Source: Faeciplasma sp900553675 (lineage in GTDB: Bacteria; Bacillota; Clostridia; Oscillospirales; Ruminococcaceae). Taken from it: 64,000 nucleotides of DNA. A program made the translations under genes and the position numbers. Shown here piece after piece: positions 17,476-25,485 of the stretch. Positions within the stretch are counted from its first letter, which is position 1; each line of letters begins with the position of its first letter. The stretch is from positions 62,001-126,000 of the forward strand of contig CAUAFG010000004.1 in the NCBI GenBank assembly GCA_958428235.1, written 5' to 3'. The notes beneath the pieces were generated by a model. That model was not told the origin of the DNA. It made no database searches and saw only the letters and a list, made by a program, of their open reading frames with translations.

Positions 17476-20400
17476 ATGAACATTTATTACGAAGCCGCAG
17501 CTAAGCTTGCCCACTGCCGCGAGCTTGTTTCGGCGATAGAAAAGCATACGCTTCCTGCCTGCGTCACCGGACTTTCTGCCGTCCACAAGGCACACACCCT
17601 GCTTTTGATGTCGCTTAAGCAGAAGGTTTTATGCATCTGCGACGACGAAGCCGGAGCGCAAAGGCTGGTTTCGGACATCAACGCCATGGCAGGGGACGAT
17701 ATCGCCTGTCTGTTTCCTGTAAAGGACTTTACCTTTGCAAACATTGAAACAGCCTCGCTCGAATACGAGCACAAGCGAATTATGGCTCTTGAACGCATAA
17801 GCAAGGGCAAATCGCGGATTTTATGCTGCTCGGTGGAGGCTTGTATGCAGTCCACCATGCCGCCTGACAAGCTTGAAGACTTGACATTTTCCCTTGCCCC
17901 GGGCGACACGCTGAACGTCTCCGAGCTGACCGGCAGGCTTATCGGGATGGGCTATTCGCGGGCTTCTTTAACCGAGGGACAGGCGCAGTTTTCTATCCGC
18001 GGGTCTATTATAGACATCTTCCCTGTGGGCGAAGCCATGCCCATAAGAATCGAGCTGTGGGGCGACGAGATTGACACCGTTTCCACCTTCGACGTTGAAT
18101 CCCAGCGGCGGTTCGACACGGTAAAGTCGGTGACGATTGCCCCCGCAAAGGAACTTTTGATATCCAAAGATGAGCTTTCAGAGGACATCGAAGCTCTTTC
18201 AGAGCGCGCCTCGGGCAAGCACGGAGAATTGATTAAAAAGAATCTTAACTCCGACATTGACCTTATAAATTCGGGGCTTATGCCTGCAAGTCTTGACAAA
18301 TACTACGCCCAGATTTACGGCGAGCCTTACACCCTTTTTGACTATTTTTCAGACGGTATCTGCGTTATCAGCGAGTATTCGGCTTGCTGCGAAAAGGCTA
18401 AGACCTTTTCGGCTCAGCTTGCGGAGGACATAAAAATCCTATACGAGGACGGCATACTTTTTAAGGAGATGGGCAATTTTTACATCGAAATGCCGCAGCT
18501 TATGCAAAAGGCGGATAAGCTGGGAATCGTCTATCTTGATATGTTTATGCACGGCGCGGATGTGCGGCTGAAAAAGCTGATTTCTGCCGAGGCTTACCAG
18601 TCTTCAAGCTGGAGCGGCGATTCTGCCACCCTGCGCGAAGAGCTTGAAAGCTACACCGAGCGCGGCTTCTGCACGGTTGTTCTGGTCGGCAGTCAGAAAG
18701 CAGTTGGAATCGTCATGCGCGACATCGAGGCTATGGGCTTAAAGGTACAGCGACTGACGGATAAATCCGAGCCTTACCCCGAGCTTGTGTATGTCGGGGC
18801 GGGGTGCCTGTCGGGCGGATTTGAGTACCCCACGGCGAAATTTGCGGTTATCACCCAGCAGAAGGCGGTGGTTGCGCCAAGAAAATCCAAGAAAAAGCCG
18901 AAGAACGCGGAGAAAATCAACAGCCTTGCCGACATCCACACCGGCGACCTTGTGGTTCACGCTTTGCACGGCATCGGTAAGTTTGCAGGAATTTCCAACA
19001 TCACCACAAACGGAGTCACCAAGGACTACATCACCATAAAATACGCCGGCGCGGACGTGCTTTACGTGCCGGTTACACAGCTGGACATAGTCTCGAAATA
19101 CATCGGTCCCAAGGACGACGAGGCGGTAAAGCTTAGCAAGCTCGGCTCGCAGGAGTGGGTTAAGACCCGCGCGCGCGTTAAGAAAGCCTGCAAGGATATG
19201 GCAGACGAGCTTATCGCGCTATACGCCAAGCGGCAGCTTGCCAAGGGGTATGCGTTTTCGCCCGACTCCACCTTTCAGACCGAGTTTGAGGAGCGGTTTG
19301 AGTATCAGGAGACCGACGACCAGCTTACCTCCATCGAGGAAATCAAGCAGGACATGCAAAAGCCGGTGCCGATGGATAGGCTTCTGTGCGGAGACGTAGG
19401 CTTTGGCAAGACCGAGGTTGCTCTGCGTGCGGCTATGAAGTGCATTTTAGACAACAAGCAGTGCGCGATTTTAGTGCCGACAACCGTGCTTGCGTGGCAG
19501 CATTATCAGACCGCCCTGCGTCGGTTTGAGCATTTCCCGATTAATATAGAGCTTCTTTCGCGATTCCGCAACCCCAAGCAGCAGCGCGAGATTGTCAAAA
19601 AGCTGGAGCGCGGCGAAATCGACCTTATAATAGGCACCCACCGTCTTGTTCAGAGCGATATCAAGTTCCGCGACCTCGGACTGCTGATTATCGACGAGGA
19701 GCAGCGTTTCGGCGTTGCCCACAAGGAGCATTTAAAGGAGCAGTATCCCTCGGTGGATATACTCACCCTTTCGGCAACACCCATCCCGCGAACGCTCAAC
19801 ATGGCTATGAGCGGCATACGCGATATGTCGGTGATAGAAGAGCCGCCTTCGGACAGATACCCTGTGCAGACCTACGTTATCGAGCATCAGCACGGTATAC
19901 TGATTCAGGCGATACAAAAGGAGCTTCGCCGCGGGGGACAGGTATACTACATCCACAACAGGATTGAGACTTTGCAAGCCTGTGCTTACAAGATATCCCA
20001 GAGCATACCGGGGATAAGAATAGGAATCGCGCACGGTCAGATGCCCGAAAACGAGCTTTCGGAAATCTGGCGGCAGCTTTTAGACAGGGAGATAGACATA
20101 CTTGTCTGCACCACGATAATAGAAACCGGCGTGGACGTTTCAAACGTCAACACACTTATTATAGAGGACGCCGACCGCTTCGGGCTTTCCCAGCTTTATC
20201 AGTTGCGGGGCAGAGTGGGGCGGTCGTCCCGACGCGCGTATGCATACTTTACGTTCAGGAGGGGCAAGGTGCTTTCGGAGGTTGCAGCCAAGCGGCTTGA
20301 AGCCATCCGTGAGCTTACGCAGTTCGGCTCCGGCTTTAAGATAGCAATGCGCGACCTTGAAATCAGGGGAGTAGGCTCAATCCTTTCAGCCAAGCAGCAC

Positions 20401-20925
20401 GGGCACATGGAGGCTGTCGGATATGATATGTATTTAAAGCTTTTAGAGGAGGCTATCGCGGAAAACAAGGGCGAAGCCAAGCCGCGTGCCGCCGAGGACT
20501 GCCTGATTGACGTAACCATCAACGCGTTCATTCCGGAGACTTATATCGAAGACTTGCAGTCGAGGATAGAGGCTTACCGCCGGATAGCGGGCATAATCAC
20601 GCCGGAGGACTCGGAGGACGTTTTAGACGAGCTTATAGACCGCTACGGCGAGCCGCCAAAGTCGGTGGTGGGACTTGTGGACGTTGCTCTGCTGCGAAAC
20701 AGCGCTTCGCGCCTGGGAGTTAAGGAGATAACCCAGCGCGGGCAGAATATACTTTTCTATCTCAACAACAATTCATCGGTCAACGGCATTATGAATCTTA
20801 CAAAAAAATACAAGGGCAGAATCCTTGTAAACGGCTCGGACAATGGGTATATATCGGTTAAGCTTGCGCCCAAGGAGCAGCCGGTGGCGCTGATGAAGGA
20901 AGTGGTACGTGAGATGGGAAGCTGA
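17476..20925 (+). CDS. mfd: Transcription-repair coupling factor
   Basis: This is an ATP-dependent translocase that removes stalled RNA polymerase and recruits UvrA. The 1149 residues match family length: a UvrB-like N-terminus, the RNA-polymerase interaction region (around D-L-V-V-H-A-L-H-G-I-G-K), the SF2 helicase core with G-D-V-G-F-G-K-T-E near residue 638 and D-E-E-Q-R-F-G-V, the RecG-like L-R-G-R-V-G-R segment, and the C-terminal TRCF domain. Its TGA stop lies within the first stem of the structured element at 20921-21110. Confidence 0.97.
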   Translation: MNIYYEAAAKLAHCRELVSAIEKHTLPACVTGLSAVHKAHTLLLMSLKQKVLCICDDEAGAQRLVSDINAMAGDDIACLFPVKDFTFANIETASLEYEHKRIMALERISKGKSRILCCSVEACMQSTMPPDKLEDLTFSLAPGDTLNVSELTGRLIGMGYSRASLTEGQAQFSIRGSIIDIFPVGEAMPIRIELWGDEIDTVSTFDVESQRRFDTVKSVTIAPAKELLISKDELSEDIEALSERASGKHGELIKKNLNSDIDLINSGLMPASLDKYYAQIYGEPYTLFDYFSDGICVISEYSACCEKAKTFSAQLAEDIKILYEDGILFKEMGNFYIEMPQLMQKADKLGIVYLDMFMHGADVRLKKLISAEAYQSSSWSGDSATLREELESYTERGFCTVVLVGSQKAVGIVMRDIEAMGLKVQRLTDKSEPYPELVYVGAGCLSGGFEYPTAKFAVITQQKAVVAPRKSKKKPKNAEKINSLADIHTGDLVVHALHGIGKFAGISNITTNGVTKDYITIKYAGADVLYVPVTQLDIVSKYIGPKDDEAVKLSKLGSQEWVKTRARVKKACKDMADELIALYAKRQLAKGYAFSPDSTFQTEFEERFEYQETDDQLTSIEEIKQDMQKPVPMDRLLCGDVGFGKTEVALRAAMKCILDNKQCAILVPTTVLAWQHYQTALRRFEHFPINIELLSRFRNPKQQREIVKKLERGEIDLIIGTHRLVQSDIKFRDLGLLIIDEEQRFGVAHKEHLKEQYPSVDILTLSATPIPRTLNMAMSGIRDMSVIEEPPSDRYPVQTYVIEHQHGILIQAIQKELRRGGQVYYIHNRIETLQACAYKISQSIPGIRIGIAHGQMPENELSEIWRQLLDREIDILVCTTIIETGVDVSNVNTLIIEDADRFGLSQLYQLRGRVGRSSRRAYAYFTFRRGKVLSEVAAKRLEAIRELTQFGSGFKIAMRDLEIRGVGSILSAKQHGHMEAVGYDMYLKLLEEAIAENKGEAKPRAAEDCLIDVTINAFIPETYIEDLQSRIEAYRRIAGIITPEDSEDVLDELIDRYGEPPKSVVGLVDVALLRNSASRLGVKEITQRGQNILFYLNNNSSVNGIMNLTKKYKGRILVNGSDNGYISVKLAPKEQPVALMKEVVREMGS

Positions 20926-21110
20926 CGGCTCGGACTTTGCAATCTCCGCCCGTTTGTTTTGCCGTCAGCCGCGTTTCCTCCGTCTTTGATTATAGGTTTG
21001 CAGGGCAGGCAAGTATCTGCATATACCGCACTGTAGGTCTGTATAATGTGGACGGAAACGCCGGACTTTTGATTCGTGGATTTTATAGTTTGTGCATAGC
21101 TATGTAGACG
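20921..21110 (+). ncRNA. Candidate structured RNA element, copy A (family 4)
   Basis: Downstream of mfd lies a region with two nested stems: GCTGACGGC (20921-20929) with GCCGTCAGC (20961-20969), and GCGTTT..CCGTC (20971-20984) with GACGGAAACGC (21051-21061). They are followed by a conserved single-stranded tail containing ACTTTTG and TTTTATAGTTTG. A second copy lies at 45276-45470 after folD, with compensatory changes in both stems. It fills the 278-bp gap before the next gene. Whether it is a leader, a terminator-like 3' UTR or an independent RNA is unknown. Confidence 0.5.
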
Positions 21111-21203
21111 GCAATACAATACAATCCCTCAAAAAAAATAAACTTGCTAAATAATCATTTTTGTGCTACACTTAAAAGAAAACCATAAAAAGGAGTGAGA
21201 GAA

Positions 21204-23369
21204 GTGACTGAGAAATTCGTCAGAGCGCAGCTTGGAATACTTAAGCCCATAATCGCGGGAAGCTCGCTTGAATCGGCAAGGAAGTATCAGGACCTTGTCG
21301 GGGAGCTTATGGCTCTTTCTAATAAATCGTCGGTGAGCTACAACGAGCGCAGCTTTGAGAATTTCACCGCCGAGTGGGTGCTGCCCGAAGGCGACAACAA
21401 CAGCGGGGTTATACTTTATCTCCACGGCGGGGGCTACACCTGCGGCGGACTTGACTATACCAAGGGCTTTGGCACAAAGCTTGCATATAAATTTCGGATG
21501 AAAGTGCTTTGCTGCGTTTATCGCCTGGCACCCGAAAACCCATTTCCCTGCGCCTTAGACGACGCCATAGAAGCCTACAACTACCTTATATCAAGCGGCT
21601 TTCCGCCTGAACGCATAATTCTCTGCGGAGAGTCTGCCGGCGGGGGACTTTGCTACAGCCTTTGCATAAAGCTGAGTCAGCTTGGTCTTAAGCTTCCCGC
21701 GGGAATAATTGCCATATCGCCGTGGACGGATTTAACCTCCTCCGGCAAGTCTTACGAGGACAACGCCGAGGTTGACCCATCTATGACGAAAGAGCGGTTG
21801 CAGTTCTTTGCCGACTGCTACACCGACAGCCGCACCGACAAGCAGAATCCGCTTGTCTCCCCGCTGTTTTTCGACAACGTTAAGTTTCCGCCGTCGATGA
21901 TATTTGTCGGCGACAACGAAATAATGCTGGACGATTCCCGCCTTATGCACGAAAAGCTTATCAAGAGCGGCTCGAAATCAAAGCTGATAATCGCGCCCCG
22001 AATGTGGCACGCATACATCCTCTACGATTTAAAAGAGTACAAAAGCCACTACAACGACATGGGCAGGTTCATACAAAGCGTTATTCCCACCACGTCGCCA
22101 AGATGGGCGCGGCTTGACAACGCCGCAAAAATCTTTCCCGCCTCACGTCGCAGAGGGTGGTACAATATGTTCAGGCTTTCGGCGACCCTTGCCGAGCCTG
22201 TTGACAAGGACGTTTTGCAGCTTGCTTTAAACGTCACCATACGGCGGTTTCCGATGATTGCGGCAACGCTTAAAACAGGCGTGTTCTGGTACTATCTGCA
22301 GGAGGTCGCTTCTCCTCCGCAGGTGATGGAGGACGGCTATCAGCCCCTTATGCGCAGACCGTTCGACGACGTGCGCAAGTGTGCGATAAGGGTGCTGTAC
22401 TACAAAAACCGCATAGCAGTGGAGTTCTTCCACGCCGTAACCGACGGCACAGGCGGCTTGATTTTCTTAAAGACCCTTGTTGCCGAGTATATCCAGCAGA
22501 AATACGGCGTTGCCGTAGCCAACGAAAAGGGAGTGCTTGACAGGCTTGCCTACCCCGACCCAGGCGAGCTTGAAGACAGCTTTCAGAAGAACATTGGTGA
22601 GGTATCTGCTCCGCGAAAAGACGGCGAGTCTTACCACCTTTTGGGAGTTCCCGAAAAGGACGGCTTTCTGCACCTTACGTTGGGCGTGCTCGAGCTTGAC
22701 AAGGCGCACGCAATGGCAAAGTCTTACGGCGTAACGCTTACCGGCTTTTTGGGTGCGGTAATGCTGAAATCGATTGTGGATATCCAGCACAGGAAAATCC
22801 CGAAAATAAAAAACCGCAAGCCTGTTAAGGTGCAGATACCTGTAAATCTTAGAAGGCTCTTTGGCGGGCACACCATGCGAAACTTTGTAATGGTGGTAAA
22901 CATCGGCGTTGACCCGCGGATGGGGGACTATGATTTTGCCGAGATCGCGGGGTTGGTCAGCCATCAGCTGGCTTTGGGAGTTACCAAAAAGAACATGCAG
23001 GCGATATTCACGCCGAATGTAAAGTCGGAAAACGTGCTTGCAATACGCATGGTGCCGCTGTTCCTCAAAAACATCATCATGAAGGCGGTGTTCGACTCGG
23101 TGGGAGAGGCTGCCGCCGCGCTTTCGATATCCAATTTAGGGCTGGTTGACATCCCCGAGGAGATGAAGCCGTATCTGAGGTGCTTCGACTTTATTATAGG
23201 ACCGCAGGCGCAGGCACCTTACAACTGCGGGGTTTGCTCATACGGCAACGAGCTGCGAATCAACATCATCCGCCGCTCGGTCGAGCCTGAGCTGGAGCAT
23301 GAGTTCTTTACGAATCTTGTAAAGCTGGGACTTAAGGTTACTATAGAGAGCAATCAGAGAACGGAATGA
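21204..23369 (+). CDS. Alpha/beta-hydrolase (HSL type) fused to a condensation-like acyltransferase domain
   Basis: The 721-residue protein joins two enzymes. Residues 1-290 are a hormone-sensitive-lipase-type esterase with the oxyanion H-G-G-G (74-77), nucleophile G-E-S-A-G (Ser144), and later V-G-D-N-E-I-M-L-D-D and M-W-H-A-Y supplying acid and His. Residues about 310-721 resemble alcohol acetyltransferase/NRPS-condensation folds, with the H-x-x-x-D-G motif (F-H-A-V-T-D-G, His410-Gly415). The GTG at 21204 is chosen because it sits nine bases after AAGGAG; GTG 21195 overlaps that site. It precedes the zinc-ribbon membrane protein at 23542. A role in making or trimming an acyl or ester compound is inferred; the substrate is unknown. 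Confidence 0.8.
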   Translation: MTEKFVRAQLGILKPIIAGSSLESARKYQDLVGELMALSNKSSVSYNERSFENFTAEWVLPEGDNNSGVILYLHGGGYTCGGLDYTKGFGTKLAYKFRMKVLCCVYRLAPENPFPCALDDAIEAYNYLISSGFPPERIILCGESAGGGLCYSLCIKLSQLGLKLPAGIIAISPWTDLTSSGKSYEDNAEVDPSMTKERLQFFADCYTDSRTDKQNPLVSPLFFDNVKFPPSMIFVGDNEIMLDDSRLMHEKLIKSGSKSKLIIAPRMWHAYILYDLKEYKSHYNDMGRFIQSVIPTTSPRWARLDNAAKIFPASRRRGWYNMFRLSATLAEPVDKDVLQLALNVTIRRFPMIAATLKTGVFWYYLQEVASPPQVMEDGYQPLMRRPFDDVRKCAIRVLYYKNRIAVEFFHAVTDGTGGLIFLKTLVAEYIQQKYGVAVANEKGVLDRLAYPDPGELEDSFQKNIGEVSAPRKDGESYHLLGVPEKDGFLHLTLGVLELDKAHAMAKSYGVTLTGFLGAVMLKSIVDIQHRKIPKIKNRKPVKVQIPVNLRRLFGGHTMRNFVMVVNIGVDPRMGDYDFAEIAGLVSHQLALGVTKKNMQAIFTPNVKSENVLAIRMVPLFLKNIIMKAVFDSVGEAAAALSISNLGLVDIPEEMKPYLRCFDFIIGPQAQAPYNCGVCSYGNELRINIIRRSVEPELEHEFFTNLVKLGLKVTIESNQRTE

Positions 23370-23379
23370 TTATAAGTGA

Positions 23380-23520
23380 TGCACTCGCTTTGCTCGTAGT
23401 GATGAAGTGATATCGCTTCGCTTGCGCTCGCTGTGATGTACGCCTGAGGCGTGTTGCGGAGTCGCTTCGCGACGGATTTTAGGGATTGCTCGCTTCGCGA
23501 GCGGTAATGAACCGAGCGTA
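23380..23520. repeat. Cluster of short intergenic palindromes
   Basis: Short GC-rich palindromes lie back to back between the two genes, including CACTCGCTTTGCTCGTAGTG, CGCCTGAGGCG, GTCGCTTCGCGAC and GCTCGCTTCGCGAGC. Similar units recur at 25150-25290 and around 45490-45570. They look like REP-type extragenic sequences. Confidence 0.7.
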
Positions 23521-23541
23521 TGAAGGGAAAGGAAGGTAATT

Positions 23542-24234
23542 ATGTATTGTGTTAACTGCGGAGTTGAGCTGCGCGACAGTGAAAAGTGCTGTCCGCTGTG
23601 CTCCACCCCTGTATTTCATCCTGACATAAAGCAGGGGGAGGGCGAAAAGCCGTATCCCGAATTTTACGCTGCCGACAAAAAGCAGGTCAGACGGATAGTA
23701 ATGCTTGTGGTAACGGTTTTGTGCGGCTTAGGAGCTTTTCTTCCGCTGATAATAGATTTGCGCCTTGGCGGCGGAGTGTCGTGGTCGGGCTATGTGCTTG
23801 GGGGAATCGCGCTTGTGTATATCGCGATGATACTGCCGTTTTGGTTCAAGCGCCCGAATCCCGTAATATTTGTGCCTTGCACCTTTGCGGCGATAGCGCT
23901 GTATCTTCTGCTGATATCCCTAACGACTAACGGCGGCTGGTTTTTAAGCTTCGGCTTTCCTGTAACGGCGATAGCCGGAGTGATAGTAACGGCGGTGGTA
24001 GCGCTATGCAAATACGTCCGCGCGGGGTACTTCTTTATCTCCGGCGGAGCGGTGATAGCCGTGGGCGGGTACACCGTGCTTATCGAGATGTTTTTGTGGA
24101 TAACCTTTAAGGTGAGGTTTGTGTTCTGGTCGCTTTACCCGCTGATATGCTGTGTGGCGATTGGCGTGCTGCTGATTGTTATCGGAGCTTGCAAGCCGAT
24201 GAGAGAAGCGTTGCGGCGGAAGTTTTTCATTTAG
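23542..24234 (+). CDS. Zinc-ribbon membrane protein (DUF6320-like)
   Basis: The 230-residue protein begins with a zinc ribbon, C-V-N-C-G then C-C-P-L-C at the N-terminus, then a linker and about six hydrophobic segments filling the rest. The family resembles DUF6320, which I recall next to alcohol-acetyltransferase-like genes in Clostridia; here too it follows such a gene, separated only by a palindrome cluster. The start has AAGGAAGG upstream. The last 60 codons are repeated downstream by a 362-bp tandem duplication. A partner role for the preceding enzyme (anchoring or transport of an acylated product) is inferred only. Confidence 0.7.
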   Translation: MYCVNCGVELRDSEKCCPLCSTPVFHPDIKQGEGEKPYPEFYAADKKQVRRIVMLVVTVLCGLGAFLPLIIDLRLGGGVSWSGYVLGGIALVYIAMILPFWFKRPNPVIFVPCTFAAIALYLLLISLTTNGGWFLSFGFPVTAIAGVIVTAVVALCKYVRAGYFFISGGAVIAVGGYTVLIEMFLWITFKVRFVFWSLYPLICCVAIGVLLIVIGACKPMREALRRKFFI

Positions 24235-24258
24235 TGCTTCGGAATGATTGTGCGGTTT

Positions 24259-24398
24259 CCGCCGCAGATAAGAGATAAGAGAGAAAAGAGAAAAGATGTG
24301 GAATCGCCGTTGGCGACGTATCGCGCGAAGCGCATAGCCGTCGCTTTGCGACTTGCGGCTAAGCCGCTTTTAAATCCGTCGGCACAAGCCGACTCCTC
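24259..24398 (+). repeat. Family-1 polypurine-arm element, 5' part
   Basis: It starts with a GCCGCAGATA arm followed by a polypurine tract of GA-rich repeats and ends in GATGTGG, then palindromes ATCGCC/GGCGA and GCGGC/GCCGC. It is truncated by the tandem-duplication junction at 24399. Confidence 0.8.
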
Positions 24399-24596
24399 AT
24401 CTCCGGCGGAGCGGTGATAGCCGTGGGCGGGTACACCGTGCTTATCGAGATGTTTTTGTGGATAACCTTTAAGGTGAGGTTTGTGTTCTGGTCGCTTTAC
24501 CCGCTGATATGCTGTGTGGCGATTGGCGTGCTGCTGATTGTTATCGGAGCTTGCAAGCCGATGAGAGAAGCGTTGCGGCGGAAGTTTTTCATTTAG
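24399..24596 (+). pseudogene. Duplicated C-terminal fragment of the zinc-ribbon membrane protein
   Basis: This is the second copy created by the 362-bp tandem duplication. Its 60-residue open stretch is identical to the end of the gene at 23542-24234 and has no ribosome-binding site. It is not expected to be a functional gene. Confidence 0.85.
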
Positions 24597-24620
24597 TGCT
24601 TCGGAATGATTGTGCGGTTT

Positions 24621-24808
24621 CCGCCGCAGATAAGAGATAAGAGAGAAAAGAGAAAAGATGTGGAATCGCCGTTGGCGACGTATCGCGCGAAGCGCATAGC
24701 CGTCGCTTTGCGACTTGCGGCTAAGCCGCTTTTAAATCCGTCGGCACAAGCCGACTCCTCATCTCTTCTCTCTTCTCTTTTATCTTTTATCTGCGGCGTT
24801 TACGCCGC
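24621..24808. repeat. Family-1 element, apparently complete with both inverted arms
   Basis: The left arm (24623-24660, GCCGCAGATA plus a polypurine tract) is mirrored by a right arm (24761-24798, polypyrimidine tract ending TATCTGCGGC), with about 100 bp of palindromic core between. The layout resembles a small MITE with terminal inverted repeats near 38 bp. No target-site duplication could be seen with certainty. Related single arms lie at 27005, 33187, 59574 and 60165. Confidence 0.75.
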
Positions 24809-24813
24809 TTATG

Positions 24814-24842
24814 TTGACTTTGTAGCTATATTATAGTATAAT
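24814..24842 (+). promoter_or_regulatory. Promoter of the Phd/YefM antitoxin gene
   Basis: TTGACT (24814-24819), 17-bp spacer, TATAAT (24837-24842), 35 bp before the start codon. Confidence 0.75.
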
Positions 24843-24876
24843 AATCCCATAAATAAGAACTAAGGAGGAGCTTGTT

Positions 24877-25155
24877 ATGCCTCAGATTATTCCTATACGA
24901 GATTTGAAAAAGACTGCGGAGATTTCGCAGATGTGCAAGGATTCAAACGAGCCTATTTTTATAACCAAAAACGGCTACGGCGACATGGTTATTATGAGCA
25001 TGGAGCTTTACGAGCAGAAAATGTTTATGCTGGACACCTATTCAAAGCTCGAAGCCGCCGACGAACAGGTTAAAGCGGGCAAGGTGCTTGACGCTGACAG
25101 TGGGCTGGAAAGCCTATTAGAGAAGCACTGCGGCGGAAGTTCTTTATATAAGTGA
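24877..25155 (+). CDS. Phd/YefM-family antitoxin (orphan)
   Basis: The 92-residue protein has the Phd/YefM N-terminus: P-I-R-D-L-K-K-T-A-E-I-S, then P-I-F-I-T-K-N-G-Y-G-D-M-V-I-M-S-M-E-L-Y-E. These proteins bind DNA as dimers and cover a RelE- or Doc-type toxin with their C-terminus. The start follows AAGGAGG. No toxin gene is adjacent: the next 330 bp are palindromes and a promoter. It may be a relic, act on a distant toxin, or serve only as a regulator. Confidence 0.8.
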   Translation: MPQIIPIRDLKKTAEISQMCKDSNEPIFITKNGYGDMVIMSMELYEQKMFMLDTYSKLEAADEQVKAGKVLDADSGLESLLEKHCGGSSLYK

Positions 25156-25320
25156 TGTCGCTTCGCTGGTGATGCACTCGCTTGCGCTCGTAGTGATGCC
25201 AGCGTTTCACCTTGCGGTGAAGCGCCTGTGATGCACGCCTTACGGCGAGTTGAGGTATCGCTTCGCGATGATTTAGTTGCGGCTTTCGCCGTCTGAGGGA
25301 TTTCCTTGGGCGGCGTTTTC
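25150..25320. repeat. Cluster of short intergenic palindromes
   Basis: Units such as CACTCGCTTGCGCTCGTAGTG-like, GCGTTTCACC..GGTGAAGCGC, ATCGCTTCGCGAT and GGCGGCGTTTTCC follow one another after the antitoxin gene. They are related to those at 23380-23520. No gene is seen here. Confidence 0.65.
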
Positions 25321-25370
25321 CTTCCAAACACCCCAACACGCCGCATTGCGTCCAAAAAATCACCCTAATC

Positions 25371-25445
25371 GAACATTTGTTTCAAACTCCTCTTGACAAA
25401 CTCCAATTTATAGGGTATTATAGTAATTGTAGAGAACATTTGTTC
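25371..25445 (+). promoter_or_regulatory. SOS-type promoter with two LexA-like boxes
   Basis: A promoter TTGACA (25393-25398), 17-bp spacer, TATTAT (25416-25421) is flanked by GAACATTTGTTT (25371-25382) and a perfect GAAC-N4-GTTC box, GAACATTTGTTC (25434-25445). GAAC-N4-GTTC is the Gram-positive LexA/DinR operator core. The downstream box lies a few bases after the expected transcription start, where bound LexA would block expression of the ATPase gene at 25486. Confidence 0.7.
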
Positions 25446-25485
25446 TTGCAGAAATCCTATAAAAATATGTCAAGGAGGAAAATTA

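Larger units (their letters stand above)
24037..24760 (+). repeat. Exact 362-bp tandem duplication
   Basis: Bases 24037-24398 and 24399-24760 are the same by eye. Each unit carries the last ~198 bases of the zinc-ribbon gene plus its downstream family-1 element. ATCTC occurs at both boundaries and at the junction (24037, 24399, 24761), as expected for microhomology or slippage. The lack of divergence suggests a very recent event or an assembly duplication. Confidence 0.9.
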
